In this document: positions 32,775 through 41,714 of the stretch, piece after piece
Layout: every line of letters starts with the position of its first letter
Position numbering within the stretch: position 1 is the stretch's first letter
Assembly: GCF_004000215.1 (NCBI RefSeq)
Contig: NZ_RBVY01000003.1
Span: 124,001 to 188,000, forward strand
DNA length: 64,000 nucleotides
DNA from: Nitratireductor alexandrii
Lineage (GTDB): Bacteria > Pseudomonadota > Alphaproteobacteria > Rhizobiales > Rhizobiaceae
Direction of reading: 5' to 3'
Made by a program: the position numbers and the translations under genes
The notes under the pieces: model-generated
What the model saw: only the letters and a program-made list of their open reading frames with translations
Database searches by the model: none
Told to the model about the DNA's origin: nothing

Positions 32775-33881
32775 ATGCGGTATCGACTGCGTCTCCCGTC
32801 TCCCGGCCGACGCCTTGTCGCCGCACAGCGCGCGGCGGGGGCGGCTTGTCTCATGCTTGCCGCCGCCTTGGCCGGCCCGGCGGCGGCCGTCGACGACGTG
32901 GCCCTTGCCGCCAAGCGGCCGCCGAAGCTCCTGTCGCAGACCGGGCTCTTCGCCGATCCAGCGACCCAGAAGCCGGCGGCGGGCGTGATCCCGTTCGCGA
33001 TCACCACGCCGCTGTTTTCCGATTATGCGCTCAAGACGCGCTTCGTCTACATCCCCGAAGGCAAGGCGGCCCGCTACCACGACACGGAGGCGTTTGCCTT
33101 TCCGGTCGGCTCCGTCCTGGTCAAGAGCTTCGCCTTTCCCGCCGATATGCGCCGGCCCGACGAGGCCGTCCGCCTGATCGAAACCCGGCTGCTCATCCGC
33201 CGGGACGACGGCTGGCAGGCCTGGGCCTATCTGTGGAACGACGAGCAGACCGACGCGACCTTGAACATTGCCGGCGCCAAGGTCGAGATCGCGCTCGCCG
33301 GCATCGGCGAGACGCCCGACAAGCCGCTGCGCTTCGCCTATTCCGTGCCCAACAAGAACCAGTGCAAGGCCTGTCACGCACTCGGCGGAACGATCGCCCC
33401 GATCGGCCCCAAGGCACGCAATCTCAACGACATTTTTTCCTATGCCGAGGGTCCGCGCAACCAGCTCGCGCATTGGAGCGACAAAGGGATTTTGGCCGGC
33501 GCGCCGCACCCGTCGGCGGCGCCGGCGGTGCCGGACTGGCGCGACCAGAGCGCACCGCTCGAGACGCGCGCGCGCGCCTGGCTCGACGTCAATTGCGCGC
33601 ATTGCCACCGTCGGCAGGGCCCGGCGAGCAATTCGGGACTGTTTTTGACCTATGGCGAAACCGACCCGGTGGCGCTGGGAATCGGCAAGCGGCCGGTCGC
33701 CGCGGGTCGTGGCTCGGGCGGCCGCGACTTCGACATCAGCCCCGGCGATCCGGACGGATCGATCCTGATCTACCGCGTCGAAAGCACCGAGCCCGGCATC
33801 ATGATGCCGGAGCTGGGCCGCTCCCGCTACGACCATGCGGCGGTCGAACTTCTACGCGACTGGATCGCGAATTTGCGTTAA
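32775..33881 (+). CDS. SO2930-family diheme c-type cytochrome
   Basis: The 368-residue protein has a signal peptide (cut near residue 38 after GPAAA) and two heme c sites: CKACH at 197-201 and CAHCH at 274-278. The C-terminal HNE_0200-type segment with GRDFDISPGDPDGSILIYRVES and MPELGRS supplies probable Met ligands. It is periplasmic. The immediately preceding beta-helix gene is its conserved partner (TIGR03805/TIGR03806 pair as I recall), so the two likely form an electron-transfer or oxidoreductase unit. The acceptor and substrate are unknown. Confidence 0.88.
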   Translation: MRYRLRLPSPGRRLVAAQRAAGAACLMLAAALAGPAAAVDDVALAAKRPPKLLSQTGLFADPATQKPAAGVIPFAITTPLFSDYALKTRFVYIPEGKAARYHDTEAFAFPVGSVLVKSFAFPADMRRPDEAVRLIETRLLIRRDDGWQAWAYLWNDEQTDATLNIAGAKVEIALAGIGETPDKPLRFAYSVPNKNQCKACHALGGTIAPIGPKARNLNDIFSYAEGPRNQLAHWSDKGILAGAPHPSAAPAVPDWRDQSAPLETRARAWLDVNCAHCHRRQGPASNSGLFLTYGETDPVALGIGKRPVAAGRGSGGRDFDISPGDPDGSILIYRVESTEPGIMMPELGRSRYDHAAVELLRDWIANLR

Positions 33882-34025
33882 CTCTTTGTCGACAAAAGCC
33901 TATCGACAGATTTGACCGCCAATATTCAGTTACATTTTCTCACATAATGTGATTCCCTTGCCCATCACGCCTGTGGCAAACGGAGGCTGGGGCGCGAATT
34001 CATTCGAGGTGGGGACTTCGACGAC

Positions 34026-35378
34026 ATGTCGAGACGTTATTTCGGTACCGACGGTATCCGCGGCAAAGCCAATTCCTTTCCGATGACCGCCGATGTCGCC
34101 ATGAAGGTCGGCATGGCGGCGGGCTTGTCTTTCCAGCGCGGCAACCATCGCCACCGAGTGGTGATCGGCAAGGACACGCGTCTGTCCGGTTACATGATCG
34201 AAAACGCCCTCGTGGCCGGCTTCTGCGCCGCCGGCATGGACGTCTTCCTGCTCGGACCGGTGCCGACGCCGGCCGTTGCCATGCTCACACGCTCGCTGCG
34301 CGCCGACCTTGGCGTAATGATCTCGGCCTCCCACAACGCCTTTCAGGACAACGGCATCAAGCTCTTCGGACCGGACGGCTACAAGCTTTCCGACGAAATC
34401 GAAATGCGCATCGAAAACATGCTTGACCGCGACCTGGCCGGCGAACTGGCCCGCTCCGACGGTCTCGGCCGGGCCAAACGCATCGACGGCGTCCACGATC
34501 GCTACATCGAATTCGCCAAACGCACGCTGCCGCGCTCGGTCTCGCTGGCCGGCATGCGCGTGGTCATCGACAGCGCCAACGGCGCCGCCTACAAGGTCGC
34601 GCCGGCCGCGCTTTGGGAACTCGGCGCGGAAGTGTTTGCCATTCACGACGAGCCCAACGGCGTCAACATCAATGCCGGCTGCGGATCGACCCATCCCGAA
34701 AGCCTTTGCGAAAAGGTCCGCGAGCTCAAGGCCGATATCGGTATTGCACTCGACGGCGACGCCGACCGGGTCCTGATCGTCGACGAAACCGGGGCCATTG
34801 TCGACGGCGATCAGATCATGGCCGTGGTCGCCGAATCCTGGCATCAGGCCGGCCGGCTGGCCGGCGGCGGACTGGTGGCAACCGTGATGTCCAATCTCGG
34901 CCTCGAGCGCCATCTCGCCGACCAGGGGCTCACACTGCACCGCACCAAGGTCGGGGACCGCTACGTCGTCGAACACATGCGCGCGCACGGTTTCAATGTC
35001 GGCGGCGAACAGTCGGGGCACATCGTCCTGTCCGACTTTTCCACCACCGGCGACGGGCTGGTTTCAGCCCTTCAGGTTCTGTCCTGCATCAAGCGCTCGG
35101 ACCGCCCGGCCAGCGAAGTGTGCCGCAGGTTCGAACCCGTGCCGCAGATCCTCAAGAATGTCCGCTTCAACGGCGGCAAGCCACTTGAAACCGACCAGGT
35201 CCGCGCGGTGATCCGGGACGCGGAGAGCAGGCTCGGCGCGACCGGCCGCTTGGTCATCCGGCCGTCGGGAACCGAGCCGCTGATCCGCGTGATGGCCGAG
35301 GGGGACGATCCCTCGCTGGTCGAGACCGTTGTCGACGACATTGTCGGCGTGATCGGCGAGACCAAGACCGCGGCTTAG
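34026..35378 (+). CDS. glmM: phosphoglucosamine mutase
   Basis: The 450-residue enzyme converts glucosamine-6-phosphate to glucosamine-1-phosphate for peptidoglycan and LPS precursors. The phosphoserine loop is ISASHNAF with Ser102, the metal loop is DGDADR and the sugar-binding loop is GEQSGH. The terminal [16 protein letters not shown] completes the active site. The family is normally found directly after ftsH in this order; here ftsH is 17 kb away on the other strand. A CACATAATGTG inverted repeat lies upstream at 33941-33951. Confidence 0.97.
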   Translation: MSRRYFGTDGIRGKANSFPMTADVAMKVGMAAGLSFQRGNHRHRVVIGKDTRLSGYMIENALVAGFCAAGMDVFLLGPVPTPAVAMLTRSLRADLGVMISASHNAFQDNGIKLFGPDGYKLSDEIEMRIENMLDRDLAGELARSDGLGRAKRIDGVHDRYIEFAKRTLPRSVSLAGMRVVIDSANGAAYKVAPAALWELGAEVFAIHDEPNGVNINAGCGSTHPESLCEKVRELKADIGIALDGDADRVLIVDETGAIVDGDQIMAVVAESWHQAGRLAGGGLVATVMSNLGLERHLADQGLTLHRTKVGDRYVVEHMRAHGFNVGGEQSGHIVLSDFSTTGDGLVSALQVLSCIKRSDRPASEVCRRFEPVPQILKNVRFNGGKPLETDQVRAVIRDAESRLGATGRLVIRPSGTEPLIRVMAEGDDPSLVETVVDDIVGVIGETKTAA

Positions 35379-35413
35379 ATCCGCGCCCGCGCGCCTGCCT
35401 GTCCCTGTTGCCG

Positions 35414-35432
35414 GCCGGCCGTTTCGGCCGGC
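35414..35432 (+). terminator. hairpin after glmM (candidate terminator)
   Basis: GCCGGCCG, loop TTT, CGGCCGGC lies 36 bases after the glmM stop. It is a strong eight-pair GC stem but has no T-run, so only weak intrinsic termination is expected. Confidence 0.35.
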
Positions 35433-35654
35433 GCCGCCCATGCGCTTGCAAAGCGCGTCGCCGCAGCCGCGCCCGTCGCGACGCCACGGCTCGTCTTTGC
35501 CGATACATCGCCAATGATCGACGATGCTTCGAATGCCATGGTTTCATGGTAAAGAAGCAGGGTTAAGCCCGCCTTAACTTTTCCGATTCATTATCTCGGT
35601 CGAGTTCAATCGAACCCGGCCTCACGCTGTCGGGAAATGCTAAGGGTGATCCTC

Positions 35655-36485
35655 ATGACAAAGCCTGCCAGGCTAACGCTCTTCGGCGCGCTTCTTCTCG
35701 GCAGCGCCACCGCCGTATCCGCGGCCGATTTCTACGATCCGCCGGTGGTGGAGGCTCCCCCGCCCCCCGTCGTCTACGAGGAGGTCGATTCCGGCGGCTG
35801 GTACATTCGCGGCGACATCGGCTATCACTGGTCGAGCTTCAAGGATGCCGACTACGTCACCTACAGCCCGCCCGGCTATGGCAGTTTCGATTTCGGCGAC
35901 CTGCGCGGCGCATGGTCCTTCGGCGCCGGCGTCGGCTACCAGGCCAACAAATATTTCCGCACCGACCTGACCCTCGATTACTGGGCAAAGTCCGAATTTA
36001 CGGGCCAGACATCGGGCATTTGCGGCGGCCTGCCCTGCCAGTCGGTGGATGAAACCTCCTATTCCGCGCTGGTGCTTCTGGCCAATGCCTATGCCGAGTT
36101 CGGCTCCTGGAAAGGCATCACGCCCTATGTCGGTGCCGGTATCGGCGGAGCGCGCATCAAGTGGGACGATCTGCGCAACACGGTCGGCGGCGTCACCACG
36201 GTGCACGAAGGCACCGACGAATGGCGCTTTGCCTGGGCGCTCATGGCCGGTGCGTCCTACTGCCTGACCGACAACGTCCTTCTCGACGCCGGCTATCGCT
36301 TCACGCGTGTGAATGGCGGGCGGATGTTCGAATACGCTCCCATTGCCGGACCCGGCTTCGACGAAGGGATCGACGTCCACGAGGTCCGCGGCGGCCTGCG
36401 CTACCAGTTCGGCGGATCGAGCCGCTGCGCGCCGCCGCCGCAGGTCTACGAGCCGATCCCGGTTGAGCCGCCGGTCTACAAATAG
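35655..36485 (+). CDS. outer-membrane beta-barrel protein (Omp25/31-like)
   Basis: The 276-residue product has a signal peptide (ends near residue 23, AVSAAD), a Pro-rich linker (EAPPPPVVYEE) and then alternating strands of an eight-stranded barrel: GWYIRGDIGYHW, FGAGVGYQANKYFRTDLTLDYW and a terminal strand EVRGGLRYQFGG. After the last strand comes an unusual Pro-rich tail (EPIPVEPPVYK) extending past the barrel. RBS AAGGGTGATCC precedes the ATG at 35655. A second, related protein follows. Confidence 0.85.
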   Translation: MTKPARLTLFGALLLGSATAVSAADFYDPPVVEAPPPPVVYEEVDSGGWYIRGDIGYHWSSFKDADYVTYSPPGYGSFDFGDLRGAWSFGAGVGYQANKYFRTDLTLDYWAKSEFTGQTSGICGGLPCQSVDETSYSALVLLANAYAEFGSWKGITPYVGAGIGGARIKWDDLRNTVGGVTTVHEGTDEWRFAWALMAGASYCLTDNVLLDAGYRFTRVNGGRMFEYAPIAGPGFDEGIDVHEVRGGLRYQFGGSSRCAPPPQVYEPIPVEPPVYK

Positions 36486-36519
36486 ACCGCCTGAAGACCG
36501 ACCTTCCAGACCGCCCGGC

Positions 36520-36549
36520 CCCCGCCGGGCGGTTTTTTTCGTGCGGGCA
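36520..36549 (+). terminator. rho-independent terminator after the first barrel gene
   Basis: ACCGCCCGGC, loop CCCC, GCCGGGCGGT is followed by seven T. It is a textbook intrinsic terminator 35 bases after the stop, so the second barrel gene needs its own promoter. Confidence 0.9.
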
Positions 36550-36689
36550 GGCGGCGTGGAAAAGCCCGGCCGACGGATGCGCGATGCGTTTTATGCTTAA
36601 CCGGCATTTAACCACTATAGTTAACAATGCCTCACGAACCGGCGGCCGCATCTGGACGGTGTCGACCCCGCGCAACCGGAGTGAGGTCC

Positions 36690-37562
36690 ATGAAACTGCT
36701 TACACCCATCCTGCTGGCCGGCGCAGCGACCACGCTGGTCGCGCTTGCGCCAGCGGTCCACGCCGCCGACTACGATCCGCCGATCTTCGTCGAGGAAGCG
36801 CCCGAATACGTGCCCGTCGAGGTCGGGTCGGGCTGGTATCTGCGCGGCGACATCGGCTATGCCGTGTCCACCAGCTCACCGGGAGCCTTCGACTACCGCA
36901 CGTTCAACGCGATCACCGGCACGTATGGCCAGTCGACATTCGCCACGGGCGCCGTCGACACCAGCTTTTCCTATGGCGGCGGTGTCGGCTACCGGTTCAA
37001 CGAATGGTTCCGCGCGGAAGGCGTGATCGAGGGGTTCCAGGGCAAGTTCGAGGGCACCACGGTCGCCCCGGTACCTTGCGTCGATCCGGTTGCCAACCCG
37101 GCCTATGCAGGCACTACCTGCCGGTCTGAGGACAGCGCGCGCTACAACGGCATGTCTCTGATGGCCAACGGCTACGTCGATCTGGGCACCTATGCCGGCT
37201 TCACGCCCTATGCGGGTGCCGGCGTCGGCTATACCTATCTGCGCTGGGCCGATCTCGACAACGACACCTATTGCGTCGACGGCGCCGCGGCCTGTCCGCC
37301 GCCGCAGGCCTATCTGTCGAGCACCACTCACCCCGGAGAGAAGAGCTGGCGCTTCACCTACGCGCTGATGGCCGGCATGGCCTACGATATTTCCGACGTG
37401 CTGAAACTGGATGTCGGCTATCGCTATTCCAAGATCGAGGGCGGCCCGATGTTCGGCTTCGACGCGGCAACCGCAACCGCCGGGGCGGTCGGTGTGCAGG
37501 GCACGGATGACGGGCTCGAAACCCACGAGATCCGGGTGGGCGTGCGCTACGAGCTCTGGTAG
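36690..37562 (+). CDS. outer-membrane beta-barrel protein, paralogue of the preceding gene
   Basis: The 290-residue protein has a signal peptide (cut after VHAA, residue 25) and a short acidic/Pro linker (PPIFVEEAPEYVPVE), followed by the barrel with GWYLRGDIGYAVS, GGGVGYRFNEWFRAEG and the terminal strand HEIRVGVRYELW ending in an aromatic residue as expected for BamA recognition. Four Cys lie in predicted loops, likely two disulphides. It clearly shares layout with the gene before it. RBS GGAGTGAGGTCC precedes the ATG at 36690. Confidence 0.85.
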   Translation: MKLLTPILLAGAATTLVALAPAVHAADYDPPIFVEEAPEYVPVEVGSGWYLRGDIGYAVSTSSPGAFDYRTFNAITGTYGQSTFATGAVDTSFSYGGGVGYRFNEWFRAEGVIEGFQGKFEGTTVAPVPCVDPVANPAYAGTTCRSEDSARYNGMSLMANGYVDLGTYAGFTPYAGAGVGYTYLRWADLDNDTYCVDGAAACPPPQAYLSSTTHPGEKSWRFTYALMAGMAYDISDVLKLDVGYRYSKIEGGPMFGFDAATATAGAVGVQGTDDGLETHEIRVGVRYELW

Positions 37563-37589
37563 TCCCGGACGCCAAATTCAGTCCTCAGG

Positions 37590-37614
37590 AACGGCGGGGT
37601 CACCCGCCGTTTTT
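37590..37614 (+). terminator. rho-independent terminator after the second barrel gene
   Basis: AACGGCGGG, loop GTCA, CCCGCCGTT is followed by TTT. It lies 28 bases after the stop and separates this gene from serC. Confidence 0.88.
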
Positions 37615-37670
37615 CGTTCTGGCGACGCGGGGCATGCAAAAAAACAAGGCATGCGCACCACGCTTTTGTG

Positions 37671-37699
37671 TTGACGTCGCCGTCTCGTGGCTCTATCGC
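37671..37699 (+). promoter_or_regulatory. candidate serC promoter
   Basis: TTGACG (37671-37676), a 17-base spacer and TATCGC (37694-37699) make a sigma-70-type pair. Transcription would start near 37705, exactly at the 5' side of the leader RNA described next. Confidence 0.6.
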
Positions 37700-37704
37700 C
37701 GTCC

Positions 37705-37752
37705 GTGGGCTACCCCTCCCCACCGAGGGGCGAGCTATCTGGAAGGATAGGA
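37705..37752 (+). promoter_or_regulatory. serC-type leader RNA in the 5' UTR of serC
   Basis: Hairpin 1 is CCCCTC-cccacc-GAGGGG (37713-37730). Its loop CCCAC can pair with GTGGG at 37705-37709, giving a pseudoknot or an alternative fold. Hairpin 2 is CTATC-tggaag-GATAG (37735-37750) and covers the Shine-Dalgarno sequence just before the ATG. Location and architecture agree with the serC RNA motif described for rhizobial serC-serA operons, which is thought to be regulatory. The ligand or trigger is not known. Confidence 0.6.
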
Positions 37753-37757
37753 ACACG

Positions 37758-38933
37758 ATGACGACTTACCCCACGCCCGGACTCCGTCCGGCGAACCCCA
37801 ATTTTTCCTCCGGTCCCTGCGCGAAACGTCCCGGCTGGTCGCCAGCCGCCCTCGATGTTTCCACTTTGGGACGTTCCCACAGATCGAAACCCGGCAAGGC
37901 GGCGCTGCAACAGGCGATCGCGCTGACGCGCGACGTGCTTCAAGTACCGGCCAGCCATGTGATCGGCATCGTACCGGCCTCCGATACCGGCGCTGTCGAG
38001 ATGGCGTTGTGGTCGCTGCTCGGCGCGCGCGGCGTCGACATGGTCGCCTGGGAATCCTTCGGTTCCGGCTGGATCACCGACGTGGTCAAGCAGCTCAGGC
38101 TCGACGATGTGCGCCGCATCGAGGCCGATTACGGCGAGTTGCCCGAGCTCTCGCGGATCGATTTCGATCGCGATGTGGTCTTCACCTGGAACGGCACCAC
38201 GTCGGGCGTGCGCGTGCCGAACGGCGACTTCATTCCCGCCGACCGCAAGGGCCTGACCATCTGCGACGCGACCTCGGCCGCTTTTGCCCAGCGTCTCGAT
38301 TTCGAAAAGCTCGATGTCGTCACCTTCTCCTGGCAAAAAGCGCTCGGCGGCGAGGCGGCCCACGGCGTGCTGATCCTGTCGCCGCGCGCCGTCGAACGCC
38401 TGGAGAGCTACACGCCGGCCTGGCCGATGCCGAAAATCTTCCGCCTGACCAAGGGCGGCAAGTTGATCGAAGGCATTTTCAAGGGCGAGACCATCAACAC
38501 GCCGTCGATGCTGTGCGTGGCCGACTATCTCGACGCACTCGGCTGGGCGAAATCGCTCGGCGGGCTCGACGGCCTGATCGCCCGCGCCGACGCCAATTTC
38601 GCCGTCATCGACGCGTTCGTGGAAGGTTCGGCCTGGGCCGCGCATCTGGCCCTCGTGCCGGAGACACGGTCGAACACCTCCGTGTGCTTGTCGATCGTCG
38701 ACCCGGAGGTGATCGCGCTCGACACCGACAAGCAGGCCGCGTTCGCCAAGGCCATGGTCGCGCTGCTCGACGCGGAAGGCGTCGCCTACGACATCGGCGC
38801 CTATCGCGACGCCCCTCCGGGTTTGAGGATCTGGACGGGCGCAACCGTCGAGACCGCCGATCTCGAGGCGCTGATGCCCTGGCTCGACTGGGCCTTCGCC
38901 ACCCAGAAGGCCGCGCTCAAGGCTGCCGCCTGA
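37758..38933 (+). CDS. serC: phosphoserine aminotransferase
   Basis: The 391-residue PLP enzyme converts 3-phosphohydroxypyruvate to phosphoserine and is also used in pyridoxine synthesis. The PLP lysine is K194 in [12 protein letters not shown], and the N-terminal [14 protein letters not shown] is typical of the alphaproteobacterial form. The ATG at 37758 sits just below a hairpin that can hide its ribosome-binding site. serA follows after 129 bases, giving the serC-serA operon. Confidence 0.96.
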   Translation: MTTYPTPGLRPANPNFSSGPCAKRPGWSPAALDVSTLGRSHRSKPGKAALQQAIALTRDVLQVPASHVIGIVPASDTGAVEMALWSLLGARGVDMVAWESFGSGWITDVVKQLRLDDVRRIEADYGELPELSRIDFDRDVVFTWNGTTSGVRVPNGDFIPADRKGLTICDATSAAFAQRLDFEKLDVVTFSWQKALGGEAAHGVLILSPRAVERLESYTPAWPMPKIFRLTKGGKLIEGIFKGETINTPSMLCVADYLDALGWAKSLGGLDGLIARADANFAVIDAFVEGSAWAAHLALVPETRSNTSVCLSIVDPEVIALDTDKQAAFAKAMVALLDAEGVAYDIGAYRDAPPGLRIWTGATVETADLEALMPWLDWAFATQKAALKAAA

Positions 38934-38945
38934 CCGCACGAGCGC

Positions 38946-38966
38946 CGCGCCGGCCCAGCCGGCGCG
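38946..38966 (+). other. intercistronic hairpin between serC and serA
   Basis: CGCGCCGGC, loop CCA, GCCGGCGCG is a perfect nine-pair stem 12 bases after serC. There is no T-run, so it more likely stabilises the serC mRNA or tunes the serC:serA ratio than terminates. Confidence 0.4.
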
Positions 38967-39062
38967 AGCGCCACTCCCCACATCGACCAAAGTTCCCGCG
39001 CCGCAGGGTCGCCACGCGATCCCTCTTCGCCAGGAAGAGCCGGCCAACCGGAAGGAAAACCC

Positions 39063-40661
39063 ATGCCTAAAGTGCTCGTTTCCGACAAGCTGTCCCCGAC
39101 CGCCGTCCAGATTTTCAAGGATCGCGGCGTCGAGGTCGACTACATGCCCGATATCGGCAAGGACAAGGACAGGCTTCTCGACATCATCGCCGACTATGAC
39201 GGCCTCGCCATCCGTTCGGCGACCAAGGTTACGGCCAAGCTGATCGCGGCCGCCACGAACCTCAAAGTTGTCGGCCGCGCCGGCATCGGCGTCGACAATG
39301 TCGACATCCCCGCCGCCTCGCGCCGCGGCATCATCGTCATGAACACGCCCTTCGGCAATTCCATCACCACGGCCGAGCATGCGATTTCGCTGATGCTGGC
39401 CGTCGCCCGCCAGATTCCAGAGGCCAACGCCTCCACCCAGGCCGGCAAGTGGGAAAAGAACCGGTTCATGGGCGTGGAGATCACCGGCAAGACGCTCGGC
39501 GTCGTCGGCTGCGGCAATATCGGCTCGATCGTGGCGACACGCGGCGTCGGCCTGAAAATGCACGTGATCGCGTTCGACCCCTTCCTGTCGGAAAAGCGCG
39601 CCGTCGAACTCGGCATCGAGAAGGTGGAACTCGACGAACTGCTTGCCCGCTCCGACTTCATCACCCTGCACACGCCGCTGACCGACAAGACCCGCAACAT
39701 CGTCAACGCCCAATCGATCGCCAAGATGAAGGATGGCGTGCGCATCATCAACTGCGCCCGCGGCGGTCTGATCGTCGAGGCCGACCTGGTCGCGGCCTTG
39801 AAATCCGGCAAGGTCGCCGGCGCCGGCATCGACGTCTTCGAGGTCGAGCCGGCCACCGAGAACGCGCTGTTCGGGCTCGACAACGTCGTCTGCACCCCGC
39901 ATCTGGGCGCCGCCACCACCGAGGCGCAGGAAAACGTCGCCCTGCAGGTCGCCGAACAGATGTCTGACTACCTGGTCAAGGGCGCCGTCACCAACGCCAT
40001 CAACATGCCCTCTATAACTGCGGAGGAAGCGCCGCGGCTGAAGCCGTTCATCAAGCTCGCCGAAGTGCTCGGAACCTTTGTCGGCCAGGTCACCGAGGAC
40101 CCGATCAAGGAAGTCGAGATCCTGTTCGACGGCCAGACCGCTTCCATGAACACCCGCGCCCTGGTCAGCGCGGCGCTGGCCGGCCTGATCCGGCCGCAGG
40201 TCTCCGACGTCAACATGGTCTCGGCCCCGATCATGGCCAAGGAGCGGGGCGTCATCCTGTCAGAGATCAAGCGCGACAAATCCGGCGTTTTCGACGGTTA
40301 CATCAAGCTCACCGTCAAGACGCCGACCAAGACCCGCACGATCGCCGGCACCTGCTTTTCCGACGGCAAGCCGCGCTTCATCCAGATCAAGGGCATCAAT
40401 CTGGAGGCCGAGGTCGGCGAGCACATGCTCTACACGACCAATCAGGACACGCCCGGCATTATCGGCCTGCTCGGCTCGGTGCTGGGCAAGGGCGAGGTCA
40501 ACATCGCCAACTTCCAGCTTGGCCGCAACAGGGCCGGCGGCGACGCGATCGCCCTGCTTTATCTGGACGCGCAGATTCCCGACGCCGTACTGGCCGAACT
40601 GCGCACCAATCCCAAGATCGACTCGGCCAAGCCGCTGCATTTCGACATCAACGGCAACTGA
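39063..40661 (+). CDS. serA: D-3-phosphoglycerate dehydrogenase
   Basis: The 532-residue long-form enzyme catalyses the first step of serine synthesis. It has an NAD-binding Rossmann fold (GKTLGVVGCGNIGSIVA), the substrate loop GRAGIGVDNVD and catalytic His in TPHLGAAT. It continues with the intervening ASB-type domain (around residues 320-450) and a C-terminal ACT domain (HMLYTTNQDTPGIIGLLGSVL) that usually senses serine. RBS GGAAGGAAAACCC precedes the ATG. It forms an operon with serC and is convergent with the exporter gene. Confidence 0.97.
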   Translation: MPKVLVSDKLSPTAVQIFKDRGVEVDYMPDIGKDKDRLLDIIADYDGLAIRSATKVTAKLIAAATNLKVVGRAGIGVDNVDIPAASRRGIIVMNTPFGNSITTAEHAISLMLAVARQIPEANASTQAGKWEKNRFMGVEITGKTLGVVGCGNIGSIVATRGVGLKMHVIAFDPFLSEKRAVELGIEKVELDELLARSDFITLHTPLTDKTRNIVNAQSIAKMKDGVRIINCARGGLIVEADLVAALKSGKVAGAGIDVFEVEPATENALFGLDNVVCTPHLGAATTEAQENVALQVAEQMSDYLVKGAVTNAINMPSITAEEAPRLKPFIKLAEVLGTFVGQVTEDPIKEVEILFDGQTASMNTRALVSAALAGLIRPQVSDVNMVSAPIMAKERGVILSEIKRDKSGVFDGYIKLTVKTPTKTRTIAGTCFSDGKPRFIQIKGINLEAEVGEHMLYTTNQDTPGIIGLLGSVLGKGEVNIANFQLGRNRAGGDAIALLYLDAQIPDAVLAELRTNPKIDSAKPLHFDINGN

Positions 40662-40674
40662 CCCGCAATACCGC

Positions 40675-41580
40675 TCAGCGTCCGGCCGGATCGCCGGCCA
40701 GACGCCGCCCCGCGCGCTCGGCGACGAAGATGCCGCCGAGCGTCATCGCCAGCGCCAAGGCGTGATAGGGGCGCAAATCCTCGCCCAGCACGAGGATCGA
40801 CAGTACCGTTCCGAAGATGGGCACCAGATTGACGAACAGGCCGGCGCGGTTCGCGCCGATCAGTTCGACCCCGCGCACATAAAATACCTGCGCAAGCAGC
40901 GACGGAAACAGCGCGATGAAGGCGACCAGCGCCCAGCCGCGCCCGTCCGGCCAGGCCAGCGCCCCGAAAGCGTATTCGGCGGCCACGAACGGCACAGTTC
41001 CCAGAAAGGCGGCTGCCGACAGCACCATCAGGAAGCTCTGCCAATGGATAGCCGGCTTGAACCGCAGCGCGACCGTGTAGCCGGCATAGACCAGCACCGC
41101 CCCCAGCATCAGCGCATCGCCGAGATTGAGTTCGAGCGCCAGCAGCCGTGCCGGCGCGCCGTGGCTCGCCACGAGAACGACGCCGGTCACCGACACCACG
41201 AAGCCGACCATCTGCCCCGGCGCCACCCGCACGCGAAACAGCAGGAAGTTCAGCAGGAAAATGAACATCGGAATGCCGCCCTGTTCGATGCTGACATTGA
41301 TCGCGCTCGTATGGGCAAGGGCGGTGTAAAGCGCAACATTGAACAAGGTGAACCCGAAAAAGCCGAGCAGGAAAAGCAGACCGAGATGCGACCGCACCAG
41401 CGCCCAGTCGGCGCGCAACCGACGATGGCCGACGCAAAACAGCACCAAAAAGGCGACCGCCCAGCGCAGCGCCGTCAGCACCATCGGCGACACGTGGCCC
41501 ACCGCCAGCTTGCCGGCGACGGCATTGGCGCCCCAGAAAAGGGTTGTCGCCAAAAGCAGGATATAGGCGTTGCGCTGCAT
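40675..41580 (-). CDS. EamA/DMT-family exporter
   Basis: The 301-residue inner-membrane protein has about ten spans arranged as two EamA repeats. LFWGANAVAGKLAV is in the first repeat and FVNLVPIFGTVLSILVLGEDL in the second, the latter being the usual signature. Members export metabolites such as amino acids. It stops 13 bases after serA on the opposite strand and is divergent from the S8 protease gene. Possible export of serine-family amino acids is only an inference from position. Confidence 0.9.
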   Translation of the reverse strand: MQRNAYILLLATTLFWGANAVAGKLAVGHVSPMVLTALRWAVAFLVLFCVGHRRLRADWALVRSHLGLLFLLGFFGFTLFNVALYTALAHTSAINVSIEQGGIPMFIFLLNFLLFRVRVAPGQMVGFVVSVTGVVLVASHGAPARLLALELNLGDALMLGAVLVYAGYTVALRFKPAIHWQSFLMVLSAAAFLGTVPFVAAEYAFGALAWPDGRGWALVAFIALFPSLLAQVFYVRGVELIGANRAGLFVNLVPIFGTVLSILVLGEDLRPYHALALAMTLGGIFVAERAGRRLAGDPAGR

Positions 41581-41714
41581 GGGCCAAGTCCGCTGGAGGG
41601 CAGGCCTTGGCCTACGCAGTTCGCGTTGCGATGTAAATCCATCCCCGCGGCGCTTCTATCGGCGGCCAAGATGGAGTAGGCTTGCGACGAACAAGGAAGC
41701 AGGACGCTTGTCGC

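Noticed and set aside
37710-39902. A 730-codon open frame antisense to serC and the first part of serA
   Set aside because: It crosses two genuine genes and the serC leader, and no motif is recognisable.
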